Source of the DNA: Macrothele yani
Lineage: Eukaryota > Arthropoda > Arachnida > Araneae > Macrothelidae
Direction of reading: 5' to 3'
Assembly (NCBI GenBank): GCA_039090855.1
Contig: CM077005.1
Coordinates: forward strand, 70,924,607 to 70,988,606
DNA length: 64,000 nt
Positions 11,480 through 24,379 of the stretch are shown in pieces. The stretch's first letter is position 1, and each line of letters starts with the position of its first letter. Position numbers and translations under genes: made by a program. The notes beneath the pieces are model-generated. The model worked only from the letters and a program-made list of their open reading frames with translations. It was not told where the DNA came from and did no database searches.

Positions 11480-11760
11480 AAATGAATTTACTTTGTCTTC
11501 CTGTCCATTGCATGGTTTCCTTCCTCTATAACATTTTGCTTCCTCTTCTTCATTGGCTGATTTCATGATTTGAATCCATCTTGTACTAGGTCTGCCTCTT
11601 GATTTTGAGGCCTGGTACCACATAATTTAACACCTGTTTAGACAATCAAATCTCCTCATTCAATGCATGTCTGCACCATCTGAACATGTTTTCATTAACT
11701 TTTTCTTCTTCTGATAAGTTACCCAGCTATGTTCTAATGCCTGCATTATTTATTCTGTAA
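11480..11760 (-). mobile_element. LINE reverse-transcriptase C-terminal fragment
   Basis: Reversed, the sequence contains, across several frameshifts, a segment like MFRWCRHALNEEI and then SRGRPSTRWIQ. This matches the Trp-x-Gly-His-hydrophobic and RGRPxxRW signatures found after the thumb of RTE/CR1-type polymerases. It is heavily decayed, with no ends visible. Confidence 0.5.
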
Positions 11761-14703
11761 TGACTAATTTATATCCAGAAGATCTGGATGTGTTTTATGA
11801 GCATGTAAGTAAGGGCTAGATGAAAGACAGAAATGGAGCTATTGGTAAAAGAGATTAGAATCTTTTTTTATTCAGTTTAGTTACATTTCATGGTTGTAAA
11901 TGCTTTCAACAGCTATTTTGTGGATGTAAGTATAGTCTGTTTTGCGAAGAGGAGCTGTGGTGAACTGAGCATTTTATGTATATGGGGGGGGAGAGAAGCT
12001 TTCCCGATCTGTACCAGTCTAAGGTACATGTATATCCCAAACCTGTACAGCAAGTTATGTGGTACAGTAGTACAGATATCTTGAGAATATCAATGTATTT
12101 TCATAAAATAAGTGTTCACATATTTTTTGGATATTGAAGTATTCAATAAGTCCAGGTTACAGCAGTGCACCCATGATTTTATTTTGTGCCAAAACATCGG
12201 TTCTAAACAAAGAAATATATGCATAAAATGAAAAAAAAAAAAAAATTGAATGTTTTTTTTTTTGCATACAATGTATGCAGTATTTATTCTGTTAAAGCTT
12301 GACATGTAAAGTGCTTTCTAACCTGTTATTGCAAAGGTTGTACACATGTAACAGATACCCAAGAAAAGTTCTTACAATCTAAGTAAGCATCAAGTACTTG
12401 CAACAGCCATTTCATAACACAAAAAGACAAAAAAAATTTTCAGAGCATTTTATCAAACATAGAGGCAAAGGCATGGGAAGGGTGGTATTTTCAAAAATTA
12501 GCAAAAATTAGAGAAAATAAAGAGGATTCCTTTTAAATCCCATAGCTCATTTAGCAACTGAAAGATGTTTCTAATGTTTTGTTTCACCATAATGAAAAAT
12601 TAAAGAATCCAACATACTTTTATTCATCTGATAATAATGATCTGATTTAAAAACCGAAGGGAAAAAAAGTTGTTTTTTAAATCTGCATAAGTCTCATTGT
12701 TTATTTTTTGTTGGTGTTCTTTTTCTTTGTTTTCGATTACATGCAGAAAGCAAAAATGTTACTAAACATAAGAACAGCAGCCTAGGATTGTTCTGTGGCA
12801 TGAAATTTTTAGGATGTTTCATTTTATAGCTGAAACAAAAGAAATTTCGAGCATGCTAGAAATGTATTTGCTTTGCACATCATACCCAACAAATTCAAAT
12901 TTAGGCATTCAAGAATGAAAGCATACTTTAGCAGTGAAATTTTTAAGGAAAAGAAATAATTATGCTTATCAGGATTTTTAGTTTGTGTGTTTTTTCAAAA
13001 TATTTCATATAAAAATTATGTAGAATGAATCTTTGTGAGTTACATTTTCTTGACAGATGTGAAGGATGCCGAGCAACAGAAGAACCAGTTGACATCATAT
13101 TGTCGATGGAGGGAGAGATCTCCTACTGTTTGCTTACAATCTTTGTTCTACCTCCTTCTAAGCACCTTGCCCATGATAATGCTCCTTAAGAGAGGCTGTT
13201 TATAATCCCAAAAATAATTTCTGATAAAAAACATTCATCTTAACTTAGTTTCAAAGGCTTAATTTTAAACAGGAAAACCTTGGAAAATCAAGCCTTTGAT
13301 GGTACGAAGAATATTTTTTATAAGAAATTATTTTATTAGATTACAACCTGTCTCTTTTAAGGTACATTATTGCAGACTCTGTAACCTAGACTTGTTGAAC
13401 TCTTCAACATTTATAAAAACACACAGAAGAACAGAATAATTTTATGAAAATGCATTGATATTTTCAAGATGTAGTGTTTGTGTGCGTTTTGTAGTTTTTC
13501 TGCCCATAGACATGTAAATTTCCAAATAGTTGTGCAAAGGTTGTTCAATATATTCTGAGCCTGACTACAATGCATGAATGCTGATAAAGCTTGTTAATAT
13601 ATTACATTATCCTTTGACAAAATAGCCACTAGATATCATTTGCTGAAGTTAAAGAAGTGGGCTCAATAATCATTTCGTAGTGATGGAGAAAATTATTAAT
13701 GTAATACCCTGTATTTACATTAATAATAGTGTTTAAATTTTTAAAACAAAAAAAATTGCACTACTGGTTATATTCACAAGCTTATGGAGTGTATGGAACT
13801 CTTCATAATCTCAGAACACATTTCAGAGGTGAAGAGCTTAAGAAAGTGGCAGAGTTATTGTTTGTGAAACACAGCAAGGACTAACAAAAGCCATAATAAA
13901 GATGTATGGTGAAGGTTTTGGAAACCACAGCAAAACTGAATGGTACAAAATTGCAAGAATTCAAAGGACAAGCATGTTAGCTTAGAACATATTGAATGTG
14001 TGTTGTACAACTCCGATTTAGTGTTGCTAATTCCAGGTTCCGAGGAAAGGAGAGAGCCATCATTGAGGAGAAAAATCTACCTAAATTCTTAAAGTATTTC
14101 ATTGAAAGAAAGCAGGGATCCTTTAAGTTTATAGGTTCAGTAAGCAGGTAAACCCAAAGTTTTGTGTTCCTGATTTAGGGTTGGTACTGCTAGGGAAAGG
14201 AGATATGAGAACAACTGAACACGCACACCACTCACAGGTTTAATAGTTAGATTGTTAGCATCCTAGTAATTCAACCTATGGTGTCAAAGCAGGTATCTTT
14301 GATGCATGCTCATTAAATGTGTATAGAAATGTCAAGGTGCTGTTTGCAGTTAATAAGCATTCCACTTTCAATTAAACAAATTCGGTTATAAATGTTTAAT
14401 CAAATACAGTGTTTGTGTAAGTGGTACTGTTTGAGTATTATATGAGTTTGTATGTTAAATTTGGTAACTTTTTTCGTGAAAGTGGGTCATGTTATTAGTA
14501 GTGAAATGGTCATGGGCAGTATGTACTTTTAATGTTAGCTGAAAGCAGTAAAGTTAGTTAAATTGTCATGGCTCTTGGGGTCTCCCTGTATTCTTTAGTG
14601 ACAGTACATCAATTACCTTTGAAAGTAGTGGTGGCATTGGTAACTGTACAAAATTAAATTACAGTTGGTACATGCAATATTTTAAGCTGGAATTATTTTT
14701 AAG

Positions 14704-14734
<31 letters not shown>

Positions 14735-14895
14735 AAAGGGTAATTGTAAAATCACTTAGCATCAGTGAGTCATTTTTAAAGACATTAAAATGTTTACAGT
14801 TAAAGCATCTAGGCCATTATAGTAGTCTTCATTTGAAGGAATTAAAGTTCTATCATATATAAACACTGAAATGATATTGAATTAGGGATACATGC
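11761..14895. other. Noncoding stretch, nothing recognised
   Basis: AT-rich sequence with homopolymers, including a long poly-T at 14705-14729. One acceptor-like site lies near 13056, but the sequence after it gives no recognisable exon. Confidence 0.55.
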
Positions 14896-14899
14896 CTAG

Positions 14900-15865
14900 T
14901 AACATGTTGTGCCACCTTTTGTCCTAATGATGGTGGCCACACGACGAGGCCTGGAATCCATGAGCTTATGAAAATGTTCTGTAGGTATTGCCAGCCATGT
15001 GTCCTCCAAAGCTGACCATGATTTGCTCAGGTTTGTAGCTGATGGTACACATGCTCAAACAGCCTGTTTGATGATATTTCGAAAATGTTTGATGGGGTTT
15101 AAATCCTGGCTTCTTTTTTTCTCTCTCTAGATGGCCACTGAAGCATTTTATATTCACTACCATACTCCTGTAACCCAATGCAATAGCCAAGTGGGACCTG
15201 TGGAATGGGCACTTATGCATATCTTGCTGAAATACGCCATTGCCACTGGGATACATGCTGGACATGTATGGGTGTAAATAATCAGCTAGGATGTCCACCT
15301 ATTTGTAGGCACTCAAAGTCCACTGTACACACAAAGGTTCTAAAACATTCCAGTTGAAGACACCCCAGACCATCACTGAACCACCACCAGCCTGTACTGT
15401 TCCAACTTTACATGAAGATTTCATGACTTCGTATGAGGTTGACACAAGATCTGCACTCTCCCATCTGCTTGATGTAGTAGTTTATGTCTGGATTCCTGTT
15501 TCCAGTCCTCTGTGGTCCAGTATTGGTGTGATTTGGCCCAGCCAAGGCATTAAGTCTGTTGTCATGCTGTTTACAGTGGAACTCTTGTGGGCTTGCAGTT
15601 CCTGAACCCCAGATGTTTAAGGGTACATTGCACTGATGCGGTGACTTATCAGTTGTGATTGTGATATTGGCTTGTGCCTACCACTTCGAACAATGTGGCC
15701 CAAACGGTGTACACCATGAGCTGTCAATGCTGGTACACCTCTGCAGTTCATTTGGGAGCTTGTTCTTCTGCAAGAATTTTCGTATTCCTGAAACACTCCG
15801 AACACTGTAGTATGGAAAAATCCCACTGTGTTAATGACTTCTGAGGTGGAGTTACCCATCCTGTG
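14900..15865 (-). pseudogene. Tc1-like transposase remnant
   Basis: Reading down the minus strand: an N-terminal HTH (GNSTSEVINTVGFFHTTVFG, followed by a second HTH with HGVHRLGHIVRSG) at 15617-15859; GGGSVMVWGVFNWN in the catalytic core near 15380; DYLHPYMSSMYPSGNGVFQQD with the second catalytic Asp near 15240-15290; and the C-terminal block PRRVATIIRTKGG near 14930. This order is that of Tc1 DDE transposases, which act at TA sites. Multiple frameshifts and a missing piece of the core make it nonfunctional. I could not find its terminal inverted repeats. Confidence 0.8.
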
Positions 15866-16061
15866 ATCACCTTCAATTTACCCTCTGTCAAAAGCATTCA
15901 AATCTTGCATCTTACTCTTTATGCCTGTGATTGATCACTATTTGGGAAGTTGTGGGCTATGGCTGTTTTTAATCACAGTTTCGACCAGGCATGCATGAAA
16001 ATGCGTGAGTAGCAGCCAAGCATTTGCACAACTTTTACTATCTCTAATTCAATGGCACTTT

Positions 16062-16063
<2 letters not shown>

Positions 16064-16127
<64 letters not shown>
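16064..16127. repeat. (TG)n microsatellite
   Basis: About 32 uninterrupted TG units followed by a short GC-rich CGCG stretch. It abuts the left end of the next transposon. Confidence 0.95.
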
Positions 16128-16131
<4 letters not shown>

Positions 16132-16145
16132 TGAGCGCGCGCGCA

Positions 16146-17996
16146 GGGTGCCCCAAAAATCCTTGATACATTATAATAAAAAAATTTATTTAAAAAAAAA
16201 ACTATTTGGGATAGCAAGAAGTCCCCCCCCCCCACGTATAGTTAATAAACTTCAATATGTGCACCTTTTGTTGTACAGAATACATCAAGTCGATATTCAA
16301 TCTCTGCCCGTGTACTTGCCAAAGTGGATTTCATAACTAACGGACGGCATTGCAGCAACTATGCGAGTTTTCAGTTCATCAACACTTTACACTTTGGATG
16401 AATAAACTGTCTTTCACATATCCCCACAAGAAGAAGCCTAGAGGTGTGATATCTGGAGAGCGGGTAGGCCATGGGATGAGTCCGTCTCCACCTGTTTGGA
16501 AATTCCTTATTTAAAAATTTTCCTCAACCTTACCCCAATGTGGCAGTGCCCCATCTTGTTGCCAAATGATTTTAGGATGTAAATGGCAAATTTGAATCAT
16601 GTCCAAATAAATTTCTTTTGTGACTGTGGATTCTGTGAAAAAGAAAGGTCCGATCACAAGATTGGCCATTAAGCCACACCACACATTCACTTTAGGACTT
16701 TTCTGGACATGTTCGATGAAATGATGTGGATTCTCAGACCCCCAAATTCTGTTTGTGGCAATTGACTTTACCCACAACATGAAAATTTGATTTATCTGTA
16801 AAAACAATGCTTCTTAGGAAATCATTATTTACCTCTATACTCCAAGTCACCCTAAAAGTGTGCTGTTGTCAAAGGTGGGAGAGCCTTATCACAACTCGTT
16901 GTGGAATGCAAGAACGGTGTCCATCTGCGTTAATGTGATCTTCTACTGTTTTTCTTTCTGATCCCCTCCCACCCACCCACCCACCCACACATCTCACAAG
17001 CAGTGAAGATTGTGAGGGGGGGGTCTGGTGGAGGCCAAACTGCTTACCTTACTACCTGTTTAAGTAACCAACGCTTTGAGTTTTCCCGATTGTCAATTTA
17101 TTGTCTCTGTGTTGTGTTAATGTTGGTAGAGGTCTTCCACCCATTCCCCTGTCTGAGTTCTATCCCAAGTGGGCAGAAACAGCTGAAAGTGTGAAGCTCT
17201 TGATTCAGCAACTTCTCATAATAAATTTATTTCCAAAAGCACACTTTCTGAAACTTTTTTAGATGGCAGTTTTGTCTGATAAACTGCCAAGCAAACAAAA
17301 ATGAATTCTGAGCAATAATTCTACTGCTTTTCGCTCTAAACTCATGGGACTACTTTTCGTAGCAGAGGTAGCTGTTTCGTACCCTTTATAGTGGTACACT
17401 CTTAGGTTGACTAGGAGTATAGATGATTTAGTATGTCCACAGCAAAGTTAAAATGGCTTGGTTTGTCATCCAGCTGTAAAGCTTGCAATATCTGCACTTT
17501 TGTAGGCATAATGGTGGAGTTTTTGGTGTAATATTTGATGCACCGTTGCACTAGGAATTGCCAATTCATTTGTGGCAGTTCATATCGATTTAGTAGGGCT
17601 ATGCGAAAAGGCTTCAGGAATGTTTTCGATTTCGCCTCCACCCATACTTGATCTTCCACATCTTGGCCTATCAAGGACATTTCCAGTTTTCAGAAACTTC
17701 TTGTGTCATACTAAGATGCTATTAAGATGTGGAGGATCTTTTCCAAATTTCGAACAAAAATTTCTTAATTTCTTTGCACTTGGGTAGCAGTTTCGTTTCA
17801 TAAAACCAACCAACACATATATATTTTCTGCGAAAGTAGACATTTTTTTCAACTAATCATGTGATTGGATCAATAGTGCCACCTATTGACCTATTTTAGA
17901 AACAAATTTTTGTTTGTAAATTAATAAAATTTGCAAAATTTGTTCACATATCCTGAATATTTATTTTAAATAAATTTTAACAACTTTTGAGACAGC
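16146..17996 (-). mobile_element. IS630/mariner-superfamily transposon, decayed
   Basis: The left end GGGTGCCCCAAAAATCCTTG resembles the reversed right end GCTGTCTCAAAAGTTGTT, with a TTTATTTAAA-type motif just inside each. The minus-strand transposase runs from about 17770 to 16380. The pairing of the ends is approximate, and no clear target duplication is seen. Confidence 0.6.
16380..17770 (-). pseudogene. IS630/mariner-like transposase remnant
   Basis: N-terminal DNA-binding region near 17700 (KKFLKTGNVLDRPRCGRSS), a linker near 17430-17500 (VQILQALQLDDKPSHFNF), then the catalytic domain: RIWGSENPHHFIEHVQKSPK with VNVWCGLM at about 16660-16760, WQQDGALPHW with a catalytic Asp near 16560, and WPTRSPDITPLGFFLWGYVK near 16430-16470 carrying the last acidic residue. 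This is the family widespread in arthropods whose members read WPxRSPDLTPxDFFLWGY. Frameshifts and stops separate all three blocks. Confidence 0.82.
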
Positions 17997-18560
17997 ATGT
18001 ATATATATGCAGAGATCCATTTTACTGCGGATTCTCCGTAGTTTCTACAGTTAACATCTGCATATTATGGACTACACATTTAATTAAGTTTGCTGTGGAG
18101 AATTTAGTATAATATGATTCTTTTCATTGCTGATCACTACGAATGGCTGCAATCAAAGCTTTGAGGCTGGGTTCAGAGCAGACGCTTCCGCAAGGCTTAA
18201 TGCGAGCGTCGTGGAACCCTGCTTACCTGTTCAGATAACTGAGCCACCATCTGTGTGCTCTGAAAGCCCCCTGACCCACACGACAGCATTTCTGGCCCGT
18301 AGCCAACGAGAAAGTGCAGGCCTGGTCGCCATCTCCATGTAAGTGCGCCTCACGGAGCTCTTCACTTATTGCACCTGCGCATAAGAATATGACACTCGGG
18401 GAACAAGGAAAACCAAAACATATTAGCGGTTAACCTCACATGCGGTGAGTAATCACATCTCAGCTCGGTTGAAATTTTGTTTTATGGACATGAACAGATA
18501 TAATTACTAATTATGGAACTGTAATTTAGAGCCACCAGCTAAAAGGTTGAAGAATTGCCA
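17997..18560. other. Unassigned, with a GC-richer patch
   Basis: 18160-18420 is GC- and CpG-richer than its surroundings and lies just upstream of the hAT transposase start. It could be the 5' untranslated or promoter part of that transposon, but no terminal repeat was found. A weak inverted repeat (CAGAGCAGAC near 18175, GTGCTCTGAAAG near 18255) is present. Confidence 0.35.
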
Positions 18561-18625
18561 AAGATTCAAGGATTCTTATTCAAAGGAATTTCTATGCCTG
18601 AAGCAGTCGAAACTATCCCTTAAAT

Positions 18626-18937
18626 ATGGCTTGCACATGGTCGAAAGATTTCAATATTGCTCACAGAGGTCGCAATGACTGCCGACATCATGTTTCATCT
18701 AAAAAGAATGTGGAATATGCCAAAGCCGTTGAACAGACTGATAAATTATTTGTTTTCTTCAAAAATGAAGATTTTTCCAGCAGTGTAAAAGCTGAATCTT
18801 TGTTCATAAGATTTCTGATAGAGCACAATCTCCTAATCTCGACTGCAGATCACACTAAATCTCTCTTTTCCCGCGATGTTTCCGGACTCGAAGATTGCCA
18901 AGAATTTCAAAAGTAGCAGTACAAAAACTACTGAAAT
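18626..18937 (+). pseudogene. hAT transposase, KIAA1586-type, N-terminal part
   Basis: An ATG at 18626 opens a frame with a BED-like zinc-binding region (FNIAHRGRNDCRHHVSSKK) and a following acidic segment (FFKNEDFSSSVKAESLF, then FLIEHNLLISTADH). A frameshift near 18870 moves the family signature MFPDSKIAKNFK into another frame, which stays open to 18937. There the sequence is cut by the 3.9 kb insertion. This N-terminal arrangement is that of hAT transposases related to human KIAA1586 and ZBED-like domesticated genes. Confidence 0.8.
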
Positions 18938-21900
18938 CAGGGTGCGCACGCGTGCTTGAAAACCTGGAAAGTCCTGGAAAATCATGATTACGTTTCAAGG
19001 CCTGGAATATCCTGGAAAAACGGTATTTTTTTTAATGCTGTCTTGAAAAGCCTTGAAATTTGAAATTAGTGCTTAAAAAAAATGCCCTTTTAGGAAATCG
19101 TGTTACTGACTGTTACCCTTAATTTTTTTAAGTTCCTCTCCTCTGTTCTCAAAGAAACCGCCGGCTACAGTGGTGTTTCGGATGTGCCCAAATCCTAATT
19201 TGGCTGGGAAGCACTACTTCCAGTGCAATAAAATTGGATGATTACTAGCAGGTCTGTTAGGGAAGGGGAGCTTGATGCATTCTCTAGCCCTGAGCTTGAT
19301 GTCCGTCCGACAACTACTGAGAACAACAGAAGGGGAAAGAAGAGACATTTAGCATTTGCAAGGCGGTCGCGTGTTTACCAAGTCAGCTGGCATCCACCAG
19401 TGAAGAGTATGCCTGAACAACACATTCATCTGCTCCTTGTTTATTGCATTAAGACGCTTGCTTCCGGCCCACCCCTCAAGAGACTTCGGCTACTTATGAT
19501 AAAAAATAAGAAAACTATCTTTGCGAATTTTTCACAAAAGTGGCTGAAATTTTTACATTTACTATAATTGGATTACAGAAGCTCACTCCCAAAATTCCAT
19601 TTGAATCGGTTTAAAACTTAAAAAGTTAGCATTGGAAATTTTTATTATGTGTGCCTCTTTAGACAGTGAGCCTTGAGCAGAAAGTGTGTTACCATAGCAA
19701 CGGTTGATTGACAGCTGGGAGCGCTGATCCGAAGCCCTTGGTTGGGAAGAAAGCAAACACCTGTTTATCACTTCCACGGCTCAAAAGGACTAAGATATTT
19801 TCAGAAATCCATTTTCCGGAATTTTGAAAATAACACAGTAAAATTTTTACAGTGGTTAAAATACATCACAATAAAGTTCTAGTGCAAATTTCGCCGAATT
19901 CCGTTTGAAACTTTAGCAGATGCAAAAAAAAAAAAAAAAAAAAATCTTCCGTTGCAAAATCGGATTCAAAAAAAAGAAACTGCAATTATAAATTACGGAA
20001 AAGCAAGCAAATTATTTTTTTTAGATGCCATGGTTTATTTAAACAGAGTGATCCTTAAATTTTGTTTCTGTGATGATATGGACTCTATTTTAATTACAAA
20101 CATACATTTTTATTCAGATGTCTGAGCTACTGTTTTAATAAAAAAATCTATAATTAAAAAGTTTTCAATGGATTTAGGCGAAATTCAGCAGATAAACGTA
20201 TTTTAGTAAATTGCAATGTTATGACGTAAATTTGGTCATTTTGTCGAAAATTGGGCAGCATTTTTTTTTTTTTTTACGTTTTCTCCTATATTTAGGGTGA
20301 AGGAGGAAGACACTTCAGTGAGCTGCAGGTGGTGATTTATGGCGATGTGCCAAATGAAAAGAAGCCGTTCCATCAGGACATTCCAGAGGTTGAGTGTGCG
20401 TGGACGCGTGCTCCTGCTGTTTGAACTTAATCGGAATGTTTTCGGGAGGGGGAGAAATATCCGTTTCAGCTTTACAGCTTTCAGGCTCCTTTTTTTTTTC
20501 TTGGTAATAAATAAAAACCATAGTTGCTGCATTCACCATTGATCCATATTCGCATTTCTTGAATATAAACAGCAGACAATCGGAAACATGGTGTTGGGTG
20601 GGTCTTGATGTTCTTCATTTGTATCTGCTGAATTTTGTTCTGTGGGAATACGGAATGAGTTATACTGTGAATACATACAAAACTACATATTTTTGAGCTG
20701 AAAAAATATGTCTACTTGTACACAGTAGCTAACGTGTGAACTCAGACGAAGACAATCAGACATATGGACGTCTGATTCCATAAAAAAATCAACCCATTTT
20801 ATTATACAAGACAGGTAAAAAAGAAATAACATTACATGTTTTTAAACATTATAAAGGAAAGCGGATTTTTGAAACACCATGACTTGATGATATTAATTTC
20901 TGAAAGTTTTTTTTTTTCGATTTTAATTTCTGAAATCTTTTTTTTTTTTTTTTTTTTCCAATTACAATACACTGTTGTAACATGATACCTGTGTGTTGTA
21001 TCCCTTAGTTGTATGGCAGATTTTCAGTTGGGCGATATCCGCGATCGTAAGTGGTAGTTACATTGCTATTGTTGATGATGACAAGATAAATACTGGAGGA
21101 ATGTTGCATAAAGTAAAAAAAAAAAAAATCGCCCCCCTCCTCCCCCTTCGAACTTTTATGCGGTTATCATAGCTGATCAACCATTTCATTCCATGAACAT
21201 CAGCACATTTCAATCATTTGACCATTGGGGGTCTGACGTGAATTCAGCAGTGCTTAAGCGCCTAGCGCAACGAGAACATGCTAATTATGGACAGTTCTAT
21301 TCCCTTCCCCCTATCATCCCTAATAATTGAGAGCGCATACTGTAGTTTCAAATATTCTGTGTATGAGCTAGTTTTCACGCTGTTCGTTATGTTTTTATTT
21401 TAGAAATTACTAACCCTTTCGAACTGTAGGTTGCAGAAACGTTTATGCTTTGGTTTTTTCCATTTGTCCGTACGATAATTCACGTAAAAAGGGGTTGGAT
21501 TTTGGCGAAATTTTAGTATGCTGTTAGGTACAACCTAGGAACCTACCCTGTTGAAAATGGTGAAATTAAATTCAAAGGCATAGATATAAGAGCAGTATTC
21601 ATTCTCCAAGCTTGAAGCCCTATGTCCACTCTCCAGCTGGGTAAGTATGAAAGATTTGAGACTTGGAGGAGGAGACCCAGTACAAAGTTTTGCTTCCCTC
21701 AGGCACTAAGTGTTTGTTAACATTTCCTTTCCTCTGGTTTGGAGCCCAGCTGTAAGAGGTGATGCTTTGTAACAGACTTTTAGCACAACACTCTGTCTAC
21801 TGATTGGCATACTCCCGAATCATTTCTTGAGGTGCATAGTGATTCCGTGGCTTATGCTTTTTGATTTAACATAACTGTACTACAATTGGATGAAATTTTC

Positions 21901-22827
21901 CTCAAGTCTGGAACATATTCTGTCTAGTAATTAAGATTTTCATTGCCTTCAAAAGTCACATCCCAATATGCATCCACCAGTGGCAGTCATTGGGAATGTT
22001 AAAAAGAAAAAAAAATCATTCCCATGTATGGATTGGAAACACTTTTTATCAGAGCTAGAATCCACCTGTGGGCATAACAGGCACATGCCCCATTTCAAAA
22101 AAAAAAAGGGGGGGTGAGTAAATAGATAAGTGCTTTGCTTTGTCTCACGTTTCTTGTTTTCAGACATCACACTTTTTCACTTATGGATTTGCAACTCCAC
22201 ATTTTGTCTTACATTGGCCCGAACTTTTCAGTGATCCACACAGCAGTACTTCAGAACTGCTGTTTGTGATGTACTCTGACAGGCAAGCACCCCATCTCCT
22301 CCTTATGGGTCCTCCATGTTTTACCACCATGTTTTTTTGGAGGAAATAAATCTCAGAGATTTTTTTACCAGTCCTCTGTTAGACGTGCGCCCTCCCCATT
22401 CTTAAATTCTGAATCTGCCCTCACTTTATTTTATAATAATTTCAGTTGTTATCAATAATAGTCTGATTACATGGAAGATAGTGCAGAATAGTGATGCAGC
22501 TAAAATGACTGATTGAATTAATCATTTTCTGATTGAGGGAAAGGATTTTCTGAATAGCCTTGTGGTAATTGCATCATGATTCAATTTAGCATTATTGGGT
22601 AATTTGCCAATTAAAAACATTAAAAAGAAATGTAATGGGTAAAAAAGCACACTCATCCATTTGCATCTTTCATCATTTTTATTACTTAAAACTGAAATTG
22701 CTTTTAAAAACTAATTTGAGCATGATACTGTAAAGCGTAGTAATCATCCTGGAATTTTTTTGTATATGGCCTGGAAAAGGCCTGGAAAGTCCTTGAATTT
22801 TTTCCCCAAAAAAGAGTACGAACCCTG
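18938..22827. mobile_element. 3.9 kb non-autonomous hAT-like insertion
   Basis: Left end CAGGGTGCGCACGC; right end reversed CAGGGTTCGTACTC. Inside both ends lie repeats of CCTGGAAAGTCC / GGCCTGGAA type. The flanking 6-bp duplication TGAAAT is at 18932-18937 and 22828-22833. The interior encodes nothing recognisable: it is AT-rich, with poly-A at 19925-19943, poly-T at 20941-20957 and a C-rich stretch at 21130-21150. Reading across the duplication restores the surrounding transposase frame, so the boundaries are well supported. Either an autonomous element lost its coding region or this is a long deletion derivative. Confidence 0.82.
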
Positions 22828-22833
22828 TGAAAT

Positions 22834-23477
22834 AGTGAAATCAATGGCTCAGCAAACTACTGAAGGTGTAGTTTCTTCACTGACATCTTCATTTTCCATT
22901 AGCATAGATGGAAGCAATGACTGTTACAAATCTAAATTGTACCCCCCTCCTAACAAAATTTTTCGAGATAAAGAAGGGGAAAATTGTTACCATGTTAATG
23001 TCATTACTCACTTGCACTGACAATACAGGTGAGGGCATTTTCAATGCCATATGCAATAAATTTGTAGAAAAGTGTGTGCTTTGGGAAAATTGCATTGCCT
23101 TTTGTTCGGATAAAATGCAAGCACAATGGAGGACAAAGTAAAAGGTGTTTCAGCATTTATACAGGAAAAAAAAAAAAAAAATCTGTCAACAGTCATGAAA
23201 GGCTGACCAAAAAAAAAAAACATTTAATACACATTGCTGCCAAAAGAGCTGCATCTGAATTTATCAATGTGATAAACATAGAGATGATGTTGGTAGACAT
23301 TTATTTCTTCCTTGATAAAAGTTCCGAAAGAAAACGTAGCTTCAAATTATGTCAGCAGCTTTGTGGTCAAGAAGGGAAACCACACAAAATTTTGATATAC
23401 ACCAGTATAAGATGGTTATCTTTAGGTGACTGTCTACAGCATATTTTAAAACAATAGGCCCCTGTGAAGGCTTTTTT

Positions 23478-23540
<63 letters not shown>

Positions 23541-24379
23541 GGAAATATAAATGACATCTGAAATAAGAGATTTAAAAATGTTAGTGCTTATTTAAAGCAA
23601 TGACAAAACAAAAATTTACATTCTGTTTTTAAGCAGCACTTCACCTATCTTTAATAAGGGGCACATGGTCACCTTGCAACAAGATGCACCATTTATCCAT
23701 AAGTTGCGTGCTTTGCTTCGGCAGCTTTTTATGGATCTCATAGTGAGGTTCATTTTACCTACTGCCATTGACAATGTAGGTGAATTAAATTTGTCACATG
23801 TAGCTTACAAGGTGAGAAGTAAGCAAAAGGACAATGAAAATTTGGTTATAGGTGTTAAAACTAGAATGCACCTCAATTCTTCCAAAATGAAAATGACACA
23901 GCAGGATATTGATGAGTTTTATAGGTGTGTCAGAAATTATTTTGTTGAAGCCTGCAATTACATTCTTAAGAAGCTGCCACTGGAGGATAAATTTCTAAAA
24001 CATGCTCAGGTTGCTGATATTGAAAAAAGGGCCGAAGCCTCTTTTAACTCTCTGCTCTACATTGTTTGGCGTTTTCCATCACTAATTTGTGAAAATGATT
24101 TGGAAAAATATCAAAGTGACAGTCTAAAAGAAATTTCTGAGATTTCTCATGCTGATGAAGCTTGGTTTCAAATATCCAATTTGAAAGACTATAATGGGGA
24201 AATAAGTACAAAATACTCTACCAGGTTATGCTGGGTATTCTTGTTATACCACACTCAAATGCAGCAAGTGAAAGAATGTTCAGCATTGTGAGAAAGAATC
24301 GCACTAATTTCAGACCAAATCTAAGGACTCCAAACATTAGCTCTTTTGATAGAAAAAGTCAAAATGTCTATGTATGGTG
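22834..24379 (+). pseudogene. hAT transposase, KIAA1586-type, catalytic and C-terminal part
   Basis: Continues the frame interrupted at 18937. It starts with VKSMAQQTTEGVVSSLTSSF and SISIDGSND (first catalytic Asp region) and runs on through NICNKFVEKC-like and FINVINIEMMLVDIYFFLDK segments. WLSLGDCLQHILK near 23430 belongs to the insertion domain. The frame at 23665-24222 carries LRQLFMDLIVRFI and the family spacer. After a frameshift near 24222 the C-terminal hAT dimerisation motif appears (NAASERMFSIVRKNRTNFRP), ending at TGA 24377-24379. At least three frameshifts, A-tract expansions and a (GT)/(GA) microsatellite at 23478-23536 disrupt it. The outer terminal repeats of this host element were not located. 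Confidence 0.82.
23478..23536. repeat. (GT)n(GA)n microsatellite
   Basis: GT units followed by GA units inside the hAT transposase pseudogene. Confidence 0.9.

Noticed and set aside
13056..13200. Acceptor-like TTGACAG followed by a 40-codon frame
   Set aside because: No similarity to a known protein, no donor, and Cys/Glu content is unconvincing; a noncoding exon cannot be excluded.
16044..16336. Reading frames made of His-Thr or Val-Cys repeats
   Set aside because: Translations of the (TG)n microsatellite. The same applies at 26906-27268, 31836-32117 and 56629-56899.
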